Shown: positions 1 through 9,149 of the stretch, piece after piece
Numbering within the stretch: the stretch's first letter is position 1
Layout: every line of letters starts with the position of its first letter
Assembly: GCF_001949145.1 (NCBI RefSeq)
Contig: NW_019091508.1
Span: 196,636 to 226,952 of the forward strand
Origin: Acanthaster planci
Lineage: Eukaryota; Echinodermata; Asteroidea; Valvatida; Acanthasteridae
DNA: 30,317 bases
Direction: 5' to 3'
The notes under the pieces: generated by a model
Databases searched by the model: none
What the model saw: only the letters and a program-made list of their open reading frames with translations
Told to the model about the DNA's origin: nothing
Translations under genes and position numbers: made by a program

Positions 1-231
1 ATCGCTGTGTGCAAAACATTTAATGGCATATGATGAGTGTACTGAGCTTTAATTTTGCATCAAATTAGGCGATAAGGTTTCATGTTTTCAAAATTGTTGT
101 TGTTTGCAAGGCGACTATTTCACAAGCTGAGCACAACAGTGAGTCGAAAATTGAAAACCATCCGATCAGTTTCATTCAGTTATAGACAACTTTCAGGCTG
201 GATTCATCCACGTGACGATGAGAGAAGTTAA
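1..231. other. 3' flank of gene A, nothing firm
   Basis: This is sequence downstream of the gene A stop codon (gene on the minus strand), presumably 3' UTR and spacer. A short stretch near 190-210 resembles the sequence just beyond the stop codons of genes C and D (a CTTTCAG-GCTGGATT-like string), so some 3' UTR is probably shared. I see no clear AATAAA on the minus strand close to the stop codon. Confidence 0.4.
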
Positions 232-785
232 TTAAACAAGATTTGGACAACAGAAAGCTCGATGCCGAGCTGCTGGTCTTGCTGTGTGCGCTACGATGCC
301 CTCGAAGCACTCGGACCCAGTGTGGAAACCGCACCCACCATTTTTCACTGCTGCATCGCGGTTTGGTGTCGCGAAGTAAAACCAGCATTCACATCGGTAG
401 CCGTGATAGTAGGCCTCCTTGAGCTCAGCCAAGGTGCAGAGATGGGCGGCCAGGTTGGAGCAACCGCTCATCTGACCAGCGCGGTCTGTGAGATCATAGC
501 CCGCCTTCGTTGGGATGGGATTTCGGTAGGTCAGTGGAACAGAACAGCACAGAGCAGGAGCTGAGGCGGTCAACAGTAGGTCTTGGAAGGTCACTCCGGT
601 CTCTGTCAGAACGGCCAGGCCGTCAGGATCAGCGTACCACGACCCATGAGTAGTTGCTGCCGGGTAGCCTTCCTTGTAGGCGTGTTGTAGTTCCCATTGA
701 AGGCAGAGGTGTTGGCTGGCGCTCTGACACTCAGATGAGGCCAGTGCTTGAGTCTGGTACCAACAGTCTGTCGGACTTAATGGAA
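232..785 (-). CDS. Gene A exon 3: tandem Cys-rich (Link-like) modules
   Basis: Last coding exon of gene A, encoding residues 129-312 of a predicted 312-residue secreted protein. The acceptor is a pyrimidine tract ending TTTTCAG; the exon enters in phase 1, completing a codon with the G left by exon 2. The reading frame is open to a stop after CCPNLV. The exon holds two copies of one module: C148-x7-C156-x3-EL...AY...GY...W...CC (208-209), and C237-x7-C245-x3-EL...AY...GY...W...CC (307-308), with identical early spacing. The second copy also has CGF-x-TG after an LT start, as in Link domains of hyaluronan-binding proteins; that assignment is inference. Position 179 is Tyr where B and C have Cys. 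The function is unknown; an extracellular ligand-binding role would fit. Confidence 0.85.
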
Positions 786-1122
786 CTGAAAAGTGTACGG
801 AAGGAGCAAATAGAGTTTGTTTATAGTCTAAATTGCTATATTTGTAACGGTTCTGTACGACCAGAACTGTACGTTTATGTCACTAATACAGGACCGCCCC
901 CCCCCCGAATGCATTATAATGCCTTCTGGTCCATCCTTTAATATAGGCAGAATTTCTTCTGCACTAAGTTTGGAATTTTACTGAATATCCACCTCACTCT
1001 GATACACTTCAATTATAACTCTTCCGTGTTTTTATTTTAGTTTTATTAAAATCTTATTTTATAATGATTTTAAGTCTTTTTCTCTCTTTTAAAACACAAA
1101 CATGAGCAAGGTAATGTCTTAC
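786..1122 (-). other. Gene A intron 2 (337 nt)
   Basis: Intron between the micro-exon and exon 3 on the minus strand, bounded by GTAAGA and TTTTCAG. It carries an 11-base C run near 897-907 on the plus strand. Nothing else is recognised. Confidence 0.7.
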
Positions 1123-1162
1123 CTTCTTTTTTCCAACTTGTTATTAACTCAGCAAACGTTTG
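1123..1162 (-). CDS. Gene A exon 2: 40-nt micro-exon
   Basis: A 40-nt exon between an acceptor (CTGTTGCAG) and a donor (GTAAGA) on the minus strand. In the only open frame it reads QTFAELITSWKKE plus one base. It starts in phase 0, matching the end of exon 1, and ends in phase 1, matching exon 3. The same exon with the same length, phase and splice signals occurs in genes B and C, which is the strongest support for it. It encodes the linker between the PAN domain and the Cys-rich modules. It is too short to find by ORF scanning. Confidence 0.8.
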
Positions 1163-2260
1163 CTGCAACAGGGAGAAAGATAAGATACATGTTTAAATAA
1201 AGGCAACAGTTGACTGAACCAACAGTGCGAATGAGGGGAAAAATAAGAATATAGTGTTAAATATTTGGACTTTCTAGGCCGTCGTAGGAAAACTGTGCCC
1301 CTTTTTCAGTTGTCGGCTCATTTAATAATATGATCCTTCAGTGACATAAGTTAGTTGTCTGTCACGCCGTGGGATGAGCTGCTTGCTCTTGCATTTTAAA
1401 AGTTAGGGCCGTTCGCGTAATCCTGACGGAATTCATCACCTTACAACTGCTCTTTTCAGCGATAGATTCTCTCTAAATTCAACTTTCACCTCAGTACGAC
1501 ATCTTACAGTACCATCAGTTCGTTTGATCGTAGTAAATGTTGCGTCTAATCGTCTAACCATGCTATAACATTTGAACACGATCAATGCGGTCTAAGATGT
1601 AGATGCTGGGGATGGTGAAGCCCCCCCCCGCACCGATCGGCGTGGTTGGTGCTTGAGATCATTGTCAGTTGTGTTTATGACACGTTCTTTCCTTTTGACG
1701 CATAGGTTGAGAAGTTTACTTTGTCCAAAATCTACATTGCCGAATTCATGGTCACCCTCTGTTACAGATGCAAACTGCCCCCTCGGGTGCACTCAAATTT
1801 TACTTGATTTTGATAGCCATATAGTCCCCAAATCAATGCCTTGACTGTAGTAAAGACAACGGATTCCAAAGCCACAGACAACCCAAACTAAACAAAACGA
1901 AATGAAAGGAGACGACGGCGACAACAACAAATAAAACAATCCACAAAGGTAACCCACTCTGTGAAAATAGGTCACGAGTCACAAGACTGAGATTTGAGTA
2001 ACAGACCTGTAAAAGTAACATGTACCATGAAAATCTATATGAACTGTCAACATCTGTCCACCCAAGCAACGTTCATTTTCACCAGCCTGAGGGTAGCAAA
2101 ATGGCCTACATATCCGAACATAGAGCTAAGCTCGCTCTATCTAACGCGTAAAAATGAAACTGAAATAAAAGAAAAATCAGTGTTGGTATGTCTCACTTTC
2201 ACTGAGCGGGTCACGAATGAGTAAATAGATTACACAAATAAAACAGTAAAATTAAACAAC
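1163..2260 (-). other. Gene A intron 1 (1098 nt)
   Basis: Intron between exon 1 and the micro-exon. Blocks near 1730-1800 and 2067-2200 can be aligned by eye with gene B intron 1 (about 11490-11570 and 11585-11700), showing that the two genes were copied together. A CACTGAGCGGG motif sits at 2200-2210 and recurs in genes C and D. A C run lies at 1620-1628. Confidence 0.65.
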
Positions 2261-2605
2261 CTGCTGTGGACCGTAGTAGTTGGTACCCATTGTCTCAATC
2301 AGAGCCAGCGGGAATCGCGACACTGTAGCTCCATTCAACTCACACCGCCTCTCCCCCTCCGAATAGTGAAAAGAGAAGCAGCGGTTATCGATGAGACACT
2401 CCCTGCCGCACCAGACCGGCGAAACTACTGTCAGGTTACGGTAGCCGTGGCCAAGGAGGACACGGTCCGTAATGCCGTTGAAATGTTGGTTCAGGTTTCG
2501 TGGGCATTCCCTATTGCATGATCTGGCGTTTTCTTGGCAAGATGACTCTGTAAGGGCCTCTGTCACCAGGCTTGAAAATGGTAGCAAACAAAGGAAAAGC
2601 AGCAT
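2261..2605 (-). CDS. Gene A exon 1: signal peptide + PAN/Apple domain
   Basis: First coding exon, residues 1-115. The start at 2605 is chosen because genes B and C begin at the equivalent Met (MLLF/MLSF); an upstream in-frame ATG at 2680 would add 25 hydrophilic residues before the signal peptide. Residues 1 to about 17 form a hydrophobic signal peptide. Residues about 23-112 match a PAN/Apple domain: RVLLGHGYRNLTV, then CGRECL, RCFSFHY, CELN-x-AT, FPLAL and YYGP. PAN domains bind proteins or carbohydrates outside the cell. NLT is a conserved N-glycosylation site. The exon ends in phase 0 at CAG|GTTGTT; an in-frame stop follows just after the donor, so a retained intron would give a PAN-only protein. 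Confidence 0.85.
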
Positions 2606-3770
2606 CTTCACTGTGTATAGTCGGCTGCTTTGATCTGTCATTGCTTGTTTTGATGGTTGTACCGTTTCGTTTCCTTCCAAACAGCAAATAGCTGTTTGCC
2701 CGTTGGGAGTTTTTGCTATATATATGCAACAATGACGTTGTTGAAGGATTGTATACAGTCACTCTTATTGGCCAACTTTGGTTGTAATGACTTGACCACG
2801 ACCGTAGCGATAACCGTGCTGGGAGTGGTTCCTCATCAATACTAGGAAAAAAATGTCAGGGAAAAAAACGAGTCAAGGAAAAGAAGATATTCACTTATTT
2901 GTTAAATACAGCAACCGTAGCCAAGGGAAGATCGTGGTTGGTGGGCAATGTATCCATCCCCATAGGGACCCATTTTTTTCCTTAACAGTACATGTAATGA
3001 GATGAACGTGATTTTGAGGGTGTATGTCATTTCCCTTCCTTAAAAAACAAATCGAAATTGAAGCGTCACCCTCAAAAAGCCATAAAAGGCTAACTAAAAA
3101 AAAATTCTGGTTTTTTCACCTAAAGAAACAAGTTTGGCTCCTGAACATTTGGTTTTTGATCCGTATTTGACCGTATAGTTTAAAGTACTCATGATCTGTG
3201 ATAAATTTGCTGAAGTTGAACACGTTTCAACTTAAACGAATTTTGCTGCAAACGCTTGGTGACCTCAAATTCGCTTCGCTTCTGGCATTCGACTGAAGTA
3301 TGGACCGACCTTTAGTGGCTTTGAAAGATACCCAGAGCCATTTTTGTTCCAAAACTAAGTTCGGTTAAATTGTAGAAGCCGATGCCGCATTTCCACCATT
3401 TTGATTTTGTTCTTATTCGATCTGCTTTGCAACAGTTTCTTATAGCTGGTCGGGGTAGCTCTCAATAAGGATATTTGTCTTTTGTAATTCATGTCGGTAA
3501 TTAGGTTTTTTGAAATTTCTATTTAGTGAAACATTGAATGTTGAAGTCAATAAGGTGCGCACAATGTTTTGTGACTTCACTTTCACAGATAAAACGTGTG
3601 CTTAAAGGAAACTTTAAGCACATGTTTGTACGTTTTGTACACAACCCATGGGACTTGCTAAGTTGGTAGACGGACTCCGAATGGAATTGATTCAGTAGAA
3701 TGTGGCGAATTGTATAGGGCATTTGCTCTGATCACGGGTGACGCAGGGGGTGTCACGCGCCACAGATAAC
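2606..3770. other. Upstream region of gene A
   Basis: Spacer upstream of gene A. It shares the string AATAGCTGTTTGC (in plus-strand orientation, near 2686-2698) with the region upstream of gene B (near 12188-12200), so part of the proximal promoter or 5' UTR is common to A and B. I see no gene in the rest. Confidence 0.4.
2717..2725 (-). promoter_or_regulatory. Candidate TATA box of gene A
   Basis: On the minus strand the sequence GCATATATATAGC lies about 112 nt upstream of the chosen ATG of gene A. That would put a start site near 2690 and give a 5' UTR of about 85 nt. No equivalent TATA is seen upstream of genes B or C. Confidence 0.35.
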
Positions 3771-4110
3771 GTATGGTGTACTTTTTACGACAAACATTTC
3801 TCTCTCTCTCTCTCTTGCGTCCCTCCAGGCAACGCAACCAGACGACGCGACGGCACGACGGCTCCCTTGCGTCGTGCCATCGGGTGGAACCGTCGCCTTC
3901 TTGCCATTTTGTTTGTACACACACGACGCGTCGTGCCTTCTTAGGTCCTTTCCTTGTTGCATTGTTTGTGCCTAAACGTCGCCCCTTCCGTCGCCCGTCG
4001 CGTCGTGCTGTCGTGCGTCGGGTGGCACGTCGTGTTGTGCGTCGCGTCGCCTGAAGCACGACGCGACGCACGACGCGACGCGTCGTGTGCTGTAGCCCTT
4101 TACTTCATGG
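3771..4110 (+). repeat. Left arm of CGACG-rich inverted repeat
   Basis: The arm starts GTATGGTGTACTTTTTACGAC, has a (TC)n tract, a long stretch of CGACG/GTGCGTCG units, and ends near CCTTTACTTCATGG. The reverse complement of 5329-5668 repeats this order almost throughout: the start, GCGACGGCACGACGGCTCCC, GGTGGAACCGTCGCCTTC, GTTTGTACACACACGACGCG, CCTAAACGTCGCCCCTTCCG, and the end. The arm also has internal self-complementarity around CGCGTCGCCTGAAGCACGACGCG. It is much richer in GC than its surroundings. It is probably part of a foldback-like or non-autonomous DNA element. Confidence 0.75.
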
Positions 4111-4885
4111 TGTTTATAGAGGGCGCCTTTACTGGTTTCTTTCATTACCTTTCCCCGGCCCGCACTTGCACAGTACATGCCATAGGTACCAGGCCTTAAT
4201 TGATTCTGTTGTTCTTTTTCGTGGATTCTTTCTAACTTTGTGTTTTCAGTAAGAGTGAGTTGTTAAAGAAAACTTTTTTCCTTTTTTTAAATCAAATGTA
4301 ATTAGAAAGAGCTTCGCGACTAATCAGTGTTGTCTTCAGGAAATATGTTACATTAACGTCAGCCACAACAATGTTTTAGCTTTTTCTGATCTAATTGTGG
4401 TTTTTCTAAAAATTATTGTAAATCCATTCTAAGATACAATACATCAATCATTATTACGTGCTTGCAAAAATGTAACAAGCGGATCTGATGAGAAATTAAG
4501 CACGAGGCCAAACAGAGAGGAGGACAAGACACTGTCACAATGGTAATAAGATCTACAGTGTTTTATTAAGAAACACGTCGGCGGACTAATACCATTGAAA
4601 GTGTGGTGCTGATGAAGTTAACGAGGAAGGCTAAACTGAAAGAAGACTGGAGACGGAATATTCTGAGGGTAATAATATAGTGCAGGCTGGGTAGTAACTA
4701 CCTAAACCCGTGGTCAAACTTGCGGTCGTACAATTGTAGACAAATTTTCTGGAGGCGTGGGAGAACTACTTGGAAACTGTTGGCATGGACCACAGAGAAA
4801 TATTTATAAGGTTACAAATCTACCACAAATGGGAACTTCATCAACGGTCTTAAAAAGAAATTGGAGAGACATTCGAACAAGGATC
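4111..4885. other. Non-coding spacer inside the inverted-repeat region
   Basis: AT-rich sequence between the left arm and the first direct repeat. No gene or repeat is recognised. It may be the body of a mobile element or unrelated host DNA trapped between two insertions. Confidence 0.3.
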
Positions 4886-5083
4886 AGCTGGGTAGATTAA
4901 AAAGTGACGAATTCTGGGCTTTTACTTATTATGTGAGAGCACCTACTTACGCAGATTTTCTTTTTGCTCGTTTTCATTTTTTTTTCGATAAAATACGACA
5001 AAAAGTAATTCAATTTAAGGAATGGATGAAACGTCCCCCCCCAAAAAAAAATCAACGCCTGCGGCTCAGGGCATGTATTTTGC
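4886..5083 (+). repeat. Direct repeat, copy 1
   Basis: It shares ordered blocks with 5122-5328: an AGTGACGAATTCTG string, ACTTATT, CCTACTTA, GATTTTCTTTT, a TTTTTTTCGATAAAATA-like tract, and GCATGTATTTTGC at the end. The offset between copies is 239-245 bases. Confidence 0.7.
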
Positions 5084-5121
5084 GAGCGTGATGGACGGAA
5101 ATAAGAGAAATCAAAAGAAAT

Positions 5122-5328
5122 CACTGGCTAGGAAATTAAGGAGTGACGAATTCTGAGCTTGCGGTTTCCACTTATTTTGAGAGAGCAATTCCTACTTATT
5201 CGGATTTTCTTTTGCTCTTTTATCATCTTTTTTCAATAAAATATGACTGCAATTAATCCTAATTAATTAATCGATGAAATAAAAGCAATGAAAAACCAAC
5301 ACCAAAGAGCGAATTGCATGTATTTTGC
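5122..5328 (+). repeat. Direct repeat, copy 2
   Basis: Second copy of the 4886-5083 unit. It runs straight into the right CGACG-rich arm: its terminal GCATGTATTTTGC ends at 5328. It differs by scattered substitutions and indels, so the duplication is not recent. Confidence 0.7.
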
Positions 5329-5668
5329 CATGAAGTAAAGGGCGACAGCACACGTCGCGTCGTGTCGTGCTTCAGGCGAAGCGATGCACGACACGACGTA
5401 CGACGCGACGCGCGACGCACGACGCGACGGGCGACGGAAGGGGCGACGTTTAGGCAGAAAAAAATGCAACAAGGAAAGGAGCTAAGACAGCACGACGCGA
5501 CGGGCAACGGCACGACACGACGCGACGCGTCGTGTGTGTACAAACGAAATGGCAAGAAGGCGACGGTTCCACCAGACGGCACAACGCAAGGGAGCCGTCG
5601 TGCCGTCGCGTCGCCTGGAGGGAGGCTACAGAGAGAGAAAAATGTTTGTCGTAAATAGTACACCATAC
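5329..5668 (-). repeat. Right arm of CGACG-rich inverted repeat
   Basis: Inverted copy of 3771-4110 and of about the same length, although the CGACG runs have gained and lost units in different places. The outer boundary reads ACCATAC on the plus strand, matching GTATGGT at the outer edge of the left arm. I see no clear target-site duplication outside the arms. Confidence 0.75.
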
Positions 5669-8592
5669 TTTCGTTTCTGTTTCCTCATGACTCTTCCCAT
5701 ATTTTCTCATTTTGCAGTTGGAATTTTTATTTTATTTTTTTTGGGGGAGGGGGGTGCGGACAGCACCATGATTCCCCACAGAACTTTCCAGTACCCCTTT
5801 CGACACTCTCTTAGACACTCTTGACGGCAGAGGTACATTCACGTACAAGAACCTGAAATTTATAACTTCATTTATGCGAAATGTGTGCCATTTACGTAGT
5901 TGAGTTTTTTTTTGTAAATAAGCGTTTCTACATCTACACTTTCGCCAAAGCATTCGCATATAGAAATCCCATTTATTATGATACCACTGCGTTTCTACAG
6001 CGGCATTCCATTTGCTTCTTGGAAACGTGTACTTCATGACCTTGTACGCATAAATTATGAACGACTACATTTTATTTGGGTCCAGAAGAATGCACAGTGA
6101 CACCAAGCTGATGATTTGATTATGTCCAGCACAACACCGCTCTTGTACATCACGCCAGGCCAAGCTGACTGTCTAAGCGACTATCATGACCAACTTGGCA
6201 TGAAGTCAACGACAGCGGGCGTCCCGTTGGGGTGCACGTGCCAAATTGGTGCGATATTCTCACTGATCTCTCTACACTGGGGCAGCTCAGCAGTAACTGC
6301 CTATTGGTGCAGACAACTAAATCAAGTGAGAATTTCTGGCCAGCTCATTAGCATTAAAAGTGCCCCCACAGTATCTTTTGAAAAAGGAGATTGTTTGGCC
6401 CCACAAATGGTGAGATTGTGTAAATCGTTGCCGGGATCAACTCCCTGGGTCTTTGAGCTTTCATATGAGAGCAGAATGGCTAAAAACTACGGTTGAATAA
6501 TGGTCCCAAGTGCCCAAGAAAGTTGAGGGTTGCCACTTGAAAAATGGCTGCAATCAGCCTTCGGAAAATTCACTTTTTTGGGGGGGGGCGATTTTGTTTG
6601 ATGGGAATAATTAAAAATGTAATTGGTTAACCCACGAAATATTGAAAAGGAATTGAAAGATTAGTGACCAGACAAGAATTTCATTAGTTTTTCAGAAATC
6701 TCAGGGATGTTGGCGTGCACGTTATTGGGCCCTGAACATTGCTGATTTTACACTGTTTTCAATGGGGCTTGAATCAGTGGACTGTACCCCTATCTGTGAA
6801 TAAAAGTGACCGCGCGGCCAATTTAGGATATTCAACTTCGGTCCATTCACTAAAGTGCATTCATGCACGGCACTAAAGCCGGTGACTTGGAAAATACCAT
6901 CGTATTGAATAGCCTAAGATGGCCGCGCAGTCCCTTCAATTCGCAGAGCAGAGCTGCCTACCCAGTGCATATAGATCTGTGGATATTCTGTTGCAAAGAT
7001 CACACATTTTCCCATTGCACTGGGAGGGTGTTATGTCATTCTCGAGCCTCCCAAAAGTCTGTTCTGAGCCTGCATTCGTCCACAGAGCTAAAGGCCACAA
7101 CAGCTTGTAAAAACAACGAATCACCAAAATGCTGTTCAAGGTGATCAGAAAGCCTTTGACTGTGAAATGACCACGATTAGATTTAGCCTTGGACCAATAT
7201 TAGGTCCAACGAGTTTCATAACGACAAGCCGCGGTAACTTGTGCCATATCTTTGTCCACAACGTAAGCGAAGGACGCGCCAAATCGTCAAATTTTGCATT
7301 TATCAGTCAGTGCATTGATGGGTCTATTTTGGTTGAAAAGCGGTACACAGTAGAGCAGAAGATGGAAACAGAAATGGCGACATTACAGAAATTATAAGGA
7401 CGAGGCATCCATGAAAGAACTTTAAAGAGAATTGGTTCTAACACCTTTAAGTTATATTGTTGTTTTACCTCCTGTCCTTCTGCAGAGAATTCGAAAATAA
7501 GTGGTGAAAAGGGCGATATTTAAAGTATATTCGACATCCCACGTACATTGGGTGTCACTGATGAGTAGCATTCCTTTACAAACAATATTCCGAGCGGATC
7601 TAATTTCAGTAAATGTATGTACTTCGCTAAAATGCAGTGCTACCTTTATTTGGCCTACGTTGAATAACAGAACTGGAAAATGACCTAAGGAGGAATGGTT
7701 ACTGGGGGGAAAAAAACCAAATTAATTTTTTTCGAATGGGTCGAAAACTTTACCATAAAATCTATTCCATGGAAAATGGGTAGTTCGCTATTTTTCCATG
7801 TTCTAAGATGCTGTTAATTATATAAGCATTGCAGCCAAAACAGTTTAGAAAAAGCAGCCAAAGAAATTAGTGTTTCAAAAGTAGATTTTTACCAATTAAA
7901 TGTAGACACTTTTCCTTAGGTTGTGATAAATTATTGTGGTACAGTAATTACCACGCCTGACATTACATGACATGGAAACTCACCGCGTGCCCGCCCAAGT
8001 AAAGCGCAACGACCCAAGTTGAAAAACCTGTCACCAAGTGGTTTCTTCTTTGACTCTCGGCGGAGAGAGATAAGATCAGCAGCGTATTAAGCCTCACTCG
8101 CGGCCCCAACTTCTTGAAACATTGTGCTTAGGTTTATTTTTGAAATTACAAACACAATTACACTGTATCGAAATTGCCAGGAAATATAACTAAAAGTTTC
8201 CCGGCAATTGCGTTTCAATCACACAAACTTCACCATAATATATGTAATTACAATCCGCTAAGGACGTTTATATGGTTGAAAACGTACAACAGAAGAGAAA
8301 AGAGTAATACGTATGTTTGATTTTTTTTTATATACTGAAATATTAAACGCCGTTGCAGCTGTAATCTCAGAGCTAAGTATGGCTTTATTTCATAATTATT
8401 TGAGATGATAGATTTAGGGAGTGTGGAACCACTACACAGATTACGGTTGAAAAACATGACAATTCCGTTCCTTTAATTAATAACTTCACGCACTACTAAC
8501 ATCGGTTCTTAAGCCTATTATGGTCTCTGTGTATTTGCCTTCAATCACCCACCCAATCTCAATCCTACCCGCTTGCATGCATGCCAGACTAG
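5669..8592. other. Spacer between the inverted repeat and gene B
   Basis: About 2.9 kb without a gene I can support. It has G-rich runs near 5743-5755 and 6581-6590. ORFs such as the one at 6116-6496 show no family motif, signal peptide or splice context. An AATAAA on the minus strand at 8384-8389 lies about 200 nt beyond the gene B stop codon and could be its poly(A) signal. Confidence 0.4.
8384..8389 (-). terminator. Possible poly(A) signal of gene B
   Basis: AATAAA on the minus strand, 204 nt past the gene B stop codon. It is the first canonical hexamer I see downstream. Nothing else confirms it. Confidence 0.3.
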
Positions 8593-9149
8593 TTATTGGG
8601 CGCGGTTTGGACAGCAGTAAGCTGGACGACCATTGGCTGGTCTTGGTGTGTTTGCTATGATCCCTTGGTAGCACTCGGAGCCGTAATAGGCACCACACCC
8701 ACCGGGCTTCACTGATGCATCGCGGTTCGGTGTTGCAAAGTAATACCAACAATTGCATCGGTAGCCGTGATCGTAGGCCTCCTTGAGCTCAGCCAGGGTG
8801 CAGAGATGGGCAGCCAGGTCGGAGCAACCGCTCAACTGACCAGCACGGTCCGCGAGATCATATTTCTGCTCTGTCAGAACGGGCTCTCGGTAGCTCACTG
8901 GGACAGAGCAGCAAAGAGCGGGGGCAGAAGTGGTCAGCGGCAGGTCGTGGAAGGTCACTCCGGTCTCCGTTAGAACGGCCAGGCGGCCAAGATCAGCGCA
9001 CCACGAGCCATGGGGAGTTGTTGGCGGGTAGCCTTCCTTGTAGGCGTGTTGTAGTTCCCATTGAAGGCAGAGGTGTTGGCCGGCACTTTGGCAGTCAGAG
9101 GAGGCACATGCTCGACTCTGGTACCAACAGTCAGTCAGACTCAATGGAG
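8593..9149 (-). CDS. Gene B exon 3: tandem Cys-rich (Link-like) modules
   Basis: Last coding exon of gene B, 184 complete residues after the split codon, ending CCPNRAQ. The acceptor is GCATTTTCAG. It is the same two-module layout as gene A: SSECQSAGQHLC...ELQHAYKEGY...GSWCAD...ALCC, then LSGCSDLAAHLC...ELKEAYDHGY...CW...GGCGAYYG...AYCCP. Unlike A and D it keeps the Cys of GSWCAD. The module pattern resembles Link domains (C, then HL-x-T-x2-EL-x2-A, GY, C, W, CG, YC), which is inference. The frame is fully open. The predicted protein is secreted and 313 residues long. Confidence 0.87.

Noticed and set aside
262-564. Plus-strand ORF of 100 codons over gene A exon 3
   Set aside because: Antisense shadow of the coding exon; similar plus-strand ORFs lie opposite exons of B, C and D and have no features of their own.
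2606-2680. Upstream in-frame ATG of gene A at 2680
   Set aside because: It would put 25 hydrophilic residues before the signal peptide, and genes B and C start at the position equivalent to 2605.
3658-4071. Arg/Thr-rich ORFs over the CGACG arms, here and at 5259-5710
   Set aside because: They are translations of the CGACG repeat (RRTTRR-type strings) that appear in several frames on both strands.
6116-6496. 126-codon plus-strand ORF
   Set aside because: No recognisable domain, signal peptide or splice context; the length is within what chance gives.
6917-6930. AAGATGGCCGC string resembling a YY1 site or start context
   Set aside because: A single short match with no neighbouring promoter or convincing reading frame.
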